A DNA stretch of 64,000 nt, from NCBI GenBank assembly GCA_033002965.1, contig JAURVB010003409.1:124001-188000 (forward strand), written 5' to 3'. How positions within the stretch are numbered: the first letter of the stretch is position 1; the number at the start of each line of letters is the position of its first letter. Positions 59,701 through 64,000 of this stretch are shown in pieces. The translations under genes were made by a program, and so were the position numbers. The notes beneath the pieces are model-generated. The model saw nothing but the letters and a program-made list of their open reading frames with translations, had not been told where the DNA came from and ran no database searches. This stretch comes from Piper betle. Lineage: Eukaryota; Streptophyta; Magnoliopsida; Piperales; Piperaceae.

Positions 59701-62700
59701 TCACCATACACTTCGTGCAAGAATCTTGGACTTTGGGAAGTTTCAGGCAAGTTTGGGTTCAGTTCAGAAATGTTCGGTTTGCTTTTGACCCTCGAACAGA
59801 TGGTATGCTTTGTTGCAAATCTTTTTTTTTGTGTCAATCATTTTGATTTTAACAATGAATTACTGATTTTCCATTTCTCGTGTACTTTGGCACCATTGGA
59901 TCCCCACCAACTTTAGCGGCTGGATGAGTTACAAGATGCCAAGGAAACTCCCGAGGAAGTTGCACAGAATTTCACATGTCGAACATTTGAGACTTCCCAG
60001 GAAGTTCTTAAGGGTGCTAGGTTTATGGTAGTTGTTACTCCTTTTCTATCTTTTGGCGCTGATATTTGTTACAATGTTAAGCATTTTTTTTTCTGCACTG
60101 CTTGATGCAGGCTGCGTTAGAGATCAGTAAAGAGCCTTGTATCAGAAAACATGTGAGAAGCATGTTCATGGAGAAAGCTGTGGTGTCAACGAGCCCTACG
60201 CCAGATGGTATTGCTGCAATAGATCCCTTCCATCAATTTGCTGAATTCAAGTGGCTTTTAAACAAGCCACTTTCAGAGTTTAAGGACGAGCAATGGCTTC
60301 TTGTTCAAAAGGCTGAGGAAGAAAAGCTCCTTGAAGTAAAAATAGTATTACCAGAAGCAACCCAGAATAAGTTGTTAGGTGAATTTAAAGATTTTTACTT
60401 AAGTGATAGTGTCAGTAAATCTGCTCAGATGTGGAATGAGCAGAGGGAACTTATCTTGAAGGATGCTCTTTTCATGTATCTGCTTCCTTCAATGGAAAAA
60501 GAAGCTCGTTCTTTGCTGACAGTGAGGGCTAAAAATTATTTGCGCCTTGAGTATGGAACAAAATTATGGAATAAAGTGGTGGTTGCACCATTCCATCCAA
60601 AGGATAGTGAAAATGTTGTGGATGAAGATACTACAGCAAGAGTTATGGCTTGTTGTTGGGGGCCTGGGAATCCAGCAACCACTTTTGTGATGTTGGATTC
60701 TTCAGGTGAGGTTTTGGATGTGTTATATGCTGGTTCCATCAGTGCTCGAGGTGATAATGTCAATTATGCACAGCGCAAGAAAAACGATCAAGAGCGTCTT
60801 CTAAAATTCTTGACTGATTACCAACCACAAGTAGTTGTTGTGGGTGCTGCAAACTTGTCCTGCACGCGGTTGAAAGATGCCATTTTTGAGGTGTGCATCC
60901 GTCTAGCATCTTGCTTGTTTACACCATGGATGTGTATGGGAATTGCTTGTTGATTTTTGTGGAGTTTTTTGCTGTTTTCTTTCTATTTCGTATTTAATCT
61001 TGTCAATCTATTAGATAATCTGTAGGGGCACTTTCTGTTGTGTTCTCTTTTTTAGCTAGTTATTTTCTTAGTGTTATGATTTGTCAAATGATGAAAGATA
61101 TATTTTTTTTCGTTGTCACTCTCCTCCCAAACGATGATATCTGCATTATTAGGTAACTAAATGTCACCTGCATCTAAAAATGGGTATAAATATGAGAAGC
61201 AACACAGGGAGGAGGAGCATTACTAGCTATAATACTTATTTCTTTTCTTTCTTTTCCTTTTTTAGGAAATTTTTAACTTTTTTGAGCATCATGCGAAAGA
61301 TATCAATCCTGACATAGATTCAATCAATGTTAATTATGGGGATGAGTCTATTCCTCGCCTATATGAAAATTCACGAATTGCTTCGGACCAGCTGCCTGGA
61401 CAACCAGGTATATCTCCCCTGATTTTGTAATGCTACTGATAATATGTTTTTTTTATATGTATTATTAATAAGTATGTGATTCTGTTTCTTAGTCATTGTT
61501 AAACGAGCTGTTGCCCTTGGTCGATATCTTCAAAATCCCTTGGCGATGATTGCAACCCTTTGTGGATCTGGGAGAGAAATATTATCATGGAAGCTCACTT
61601 CATCTGATGACTTCCTTTCCCCTGACGAGAAGTATGGGGTGATTGAGGAGGTAATGGTAGATGCCACCAACCATGTTGGAATTGATATAAATCTCGCTGC
61701 CAGTCATGAGTGGCTTTTTGCTTCTTTGCAATTTGTGTCTGGTCTTGGCCCCCGTAAAGCATATGGTTTACAAAGAGCATTGGTTAGGGCAGGATCAATC
61801 TTCAGCCGCAAAGAGATTTTATTGAGTATGCTTTTGAGGAGGAAGGAATTCACTAATGCGATAGGTTTTTTACGTGTTCGTCAGAGCGGTTTAGCGGCCA
61901 CTAGCAGTCAACTTTTTGATTTGTTGGATGATACAAGGATTCATCCTGAGTCTTATGATCTGGCAAAAGAGATGGCAAAGGATGTTTACAGTGAAGAAAT
62001 AATGGGGGACCAAAATGATGCAGATGAGGATGATCTAGAGATGGCTATTGAGCATGTTCGTGAGCGGCCAAATATGCTTAAAGTTCTTAACATTGTTGAA
62101 TATGCAAGGAGTGTGGAAGATCGGCTTCATGCAAGAAAAAGAGAAACACTCTTTGATATAAAGATGGAGCTACTACAAGGATTTAAGGATGGTCGAACTC
62201 CATATTCTGAGCCAACTCAAGATGAAGTTTTTTCAATGATTTCAGGAGAAACAGAGGAGTCCCTGGCAAAAGGAAGATTTGTTCAGGCAACTGTTCAGAA
62301 TGTGCAATCAGAGCGCATAATGTGCATTCTGGATTCAGGTCTTAGAGGGTCGATTAACATCAAGCATCTTGGTAGTATAGAAGTTGATAATCTCTCTGAA
62401 GGTACTATTCTGACTTTGAAGATTGATAGAGTTCACAAGGATAGATTCTTTGTGAATCTGGTGCATGAGAATTGGAGGATAAAGTATGATGACGATGCTG
62501 GCCCTGACCTTAAAAACGATCCTTTCTATCAGGAAAGAGCAAGCACTATAGAAAGTGAGAAAGAGATGGTCACTAAAGAAAAGCAACTTGCCAAGAAACA
62601 TTTCAAGCCAAGGATGATTGTCCATCCTCGTTTCCAAAATTTGACAATGGATGAAGCAATAGAGGTAGTGAACTTCCCCTTTGTATCTGTGCATCAATTT

Positions 62701-64000
62701 TGCTCTAATTTTTATGTAGTCTTTTCTAGGTGGCTTTTTTTATTATTGTTTTGGTTTTTTTATTTTTTTATTTGTTTATTTATTTTTGCATGATGGCCTA
62801 TAATAGTTTTTGTCAGACAAAGAGATCGGTGAGAGCATCATTAGACCTAGTTCCAGAGGGCCCTCTTATTTGACATTAACTCTGAAAGTGTATCATGGCG
62901 TTTATGCTCACAAGGATATTGCTGAAGGTGACAAGGACCATAAGGACATAACAAGCTTGCTCCGTCTTGGGAAAACATTGAAGATAGGGGATGATTCATT
63001 TGAGGATTTGGATGAGGTTGATTTTGTATATTCCATTTATTTTGTTACTATAATCTTTTATGTATTGAATTATGCTAGTGTTTATCAAATCTTCCATCAC
63101 TTGCCTCCTTGATTCTATGAATTAGTTTGCATTCGTGTGATGGAAAGTGTGATTCTCAATTTTTATTATGCAATGTATGTGTGTTCTGTTTTGTTCAATT
63201 CATTTCTCATTTGTCAACTTCATGATCTACCTTAATCCAGCTAGTCTGGAATTGGCAGCATAATTTTCCCTCCCTGATTGGTTGCTTTTACTGGTGGTGA
63301 TGGCAAAAAAGGTCATGATCAAATAAAGTCACTAGGTTTTATGCTGCATGCTCTTCCTCACAACTCTTAGAAGTGGAAAATGAGACAAGTCTCAACATCA
63401 TCCTCATTGTGTACCTTTCAAATTTATTATTATCATAGTTATTCATTGCAAACAGTCTGAGCATTTTTCATTCTTCAAAATGTGCTCAACTTCATTTTTA
63501 ACATATGCAGGTTATGGATCGATATGTTGATCCTCTTGTGGCTAACTTGAAGAATATGCTTGAATACCGCAAATTTAAGCATGGGAATAAGACAGAAATT
63601 GATGAAATTTTGAAAACAGAGAAAGCAGAGTACCCAATGAGGATAGTGTATTGCATAGGAATCTCTCATGAACATCCTGGGACGTTCATACTTTCATACA
63701 TTTGCGGTACTAATCCTCATCATGAATATATAGGACTCTACCCTAAGGGCTACAAGTTTCGGAAAGAGTGGTTTGATAACATAGATCGACTGGTAGCATA
63801 TTTCCAGAAGCATATCAATGATCCAATTCCATCATCTGAAAGTGCATCAACTGCTGCTGCTCGAGTTCCCATGAGAAGCCCTGCAACTGGAGGTGGTGGT
63901 CTGAATAGTTCTACTTCTAATAGTGGTGGTCGTTGGAAGGGGAAATATGAATTATGAATTCAGATGGAGATAGGTCTTCTGCTCCTGGATCTAGAATTGG
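56745..64000 (+). CDS. SPT6: Transcription elongation factor SPT6 (partial, runs off the window)
   Basis: A histone chaperone and elongation factor travelling with RNA polymerase II in the nucleus. Exons seen: 56745-56775, 56925-57020, 57585-57711, 57791-57875, 57960-58116, 58205-58340, 58559-58802, 58942-59131, 59213-59320, 59416-59802, 59917-60027, 60111-60890, 61266-61407, 61493-62664, 62807-63016, 63511-edge; about 1470 codons. A very acidic N-terminus (Asp/Glu runs with KKKRKKK), helix-turn-helix region (KLWAVYNLDRKW), YqgF-like domain (RVMACCWGPGNPATTFVMLD), HhH (FVSGLGPRKAYGLQRAL), S1 (GRFVQATVQNVQ), tandem SH2 (SIIRPSSRGPSYLTLTLKVY; EYPMRIVYCIGISHEHPG) and the start of the Gly/Ser tail. 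Exon 8 is out of frame by one base (190 nt; break between 59020 and 59047). A TGA at 63955 precedes tail sequence (NSDGDRSSAPGSR) in another frame. Both look like single-base indels. Confidence 0.93.

Overview
The window is nuclear DNA of a flowering plant. It holds multi-exon genes with GT..AG introns, an organellar PPR-DYW editing factor, pheophytinase (a chlorophyll-breakdown enzyme) and a type IIB Ca2+-ATPase with an N-terminal autoinhibitory domain. About half the window is LTR retrotransposons and short inverted-repeat transposons. The PPH and Ca2+-ATPase proteins read more like monocot than eudicot homologues from memory, and the AT-rich spacers argue against a grass, so a non-grass monocot is my best guess. 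That is an inference, not a demonstration.

Layout. 1-2.2 kb: an old 3-kb-class LTR cut by the window edge, then a terminal-inverted-repeat element. 2.7-6.1 kb (+): a PPR-DYW gene. 8.8-15.1 kb (-): a seven-exon ACA4/ACA11-like Ca2+-ATPase. 15.3-26.0 kb: two families of hAT-like MITEs and a complete solo LTR with a TATGG target duplication. 26.0-31.3 kb: a Ty1/copia element bounded by GGAAG, inserted just upstream of a decayed group-F bZIP (zinc-sensor type) pseudogene. 33.2-35.3 kb (-): a MAM33/p32 mitochondrial family gene with a premature stop. 37.4-40.3 kb (+): pheophytinase, five exons, intact. 40.7-41.0 kb (-): an orphan exon-like fragment. 41.1-52.4 kb: a second decayed Ty1/copia element interrupted in its RNase H region by a 6.8-kb gypsy-type element (AATAC target duplication) whose interior is non-coding. 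53.3-55.0 kb (+): translation elongation factor eEF1B beta/delta. 56.7 kb to the right edge (+): transcription elongation factor SPT6, 16 exons seen, running off the window.

The genes are ordinary housekeeping and organelle genes and do not form a pathway cluster. I see no CRISPR, operon, biosynthetic cluster or defence system, and nothing I would call a new biological system. The points most worth checking are: the nested insertion, whose two target-site copies can be joined in frame; the gypsy-type element with 3-kb LTRs and no gag-pol; a hidden first exon that would give the PPR protein a targeting peptide; and one-base frameshifts or stops in several otherwise conserved genes (Ca2+-ATPase, MAM33-like, SPT6 twice, orphan exon). 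The frameshifts mean either real decay or uncorrected assembly errors. Exon boundaries were placed by eye from splice consensus, phase and remembered family sequence; no alignment was run.
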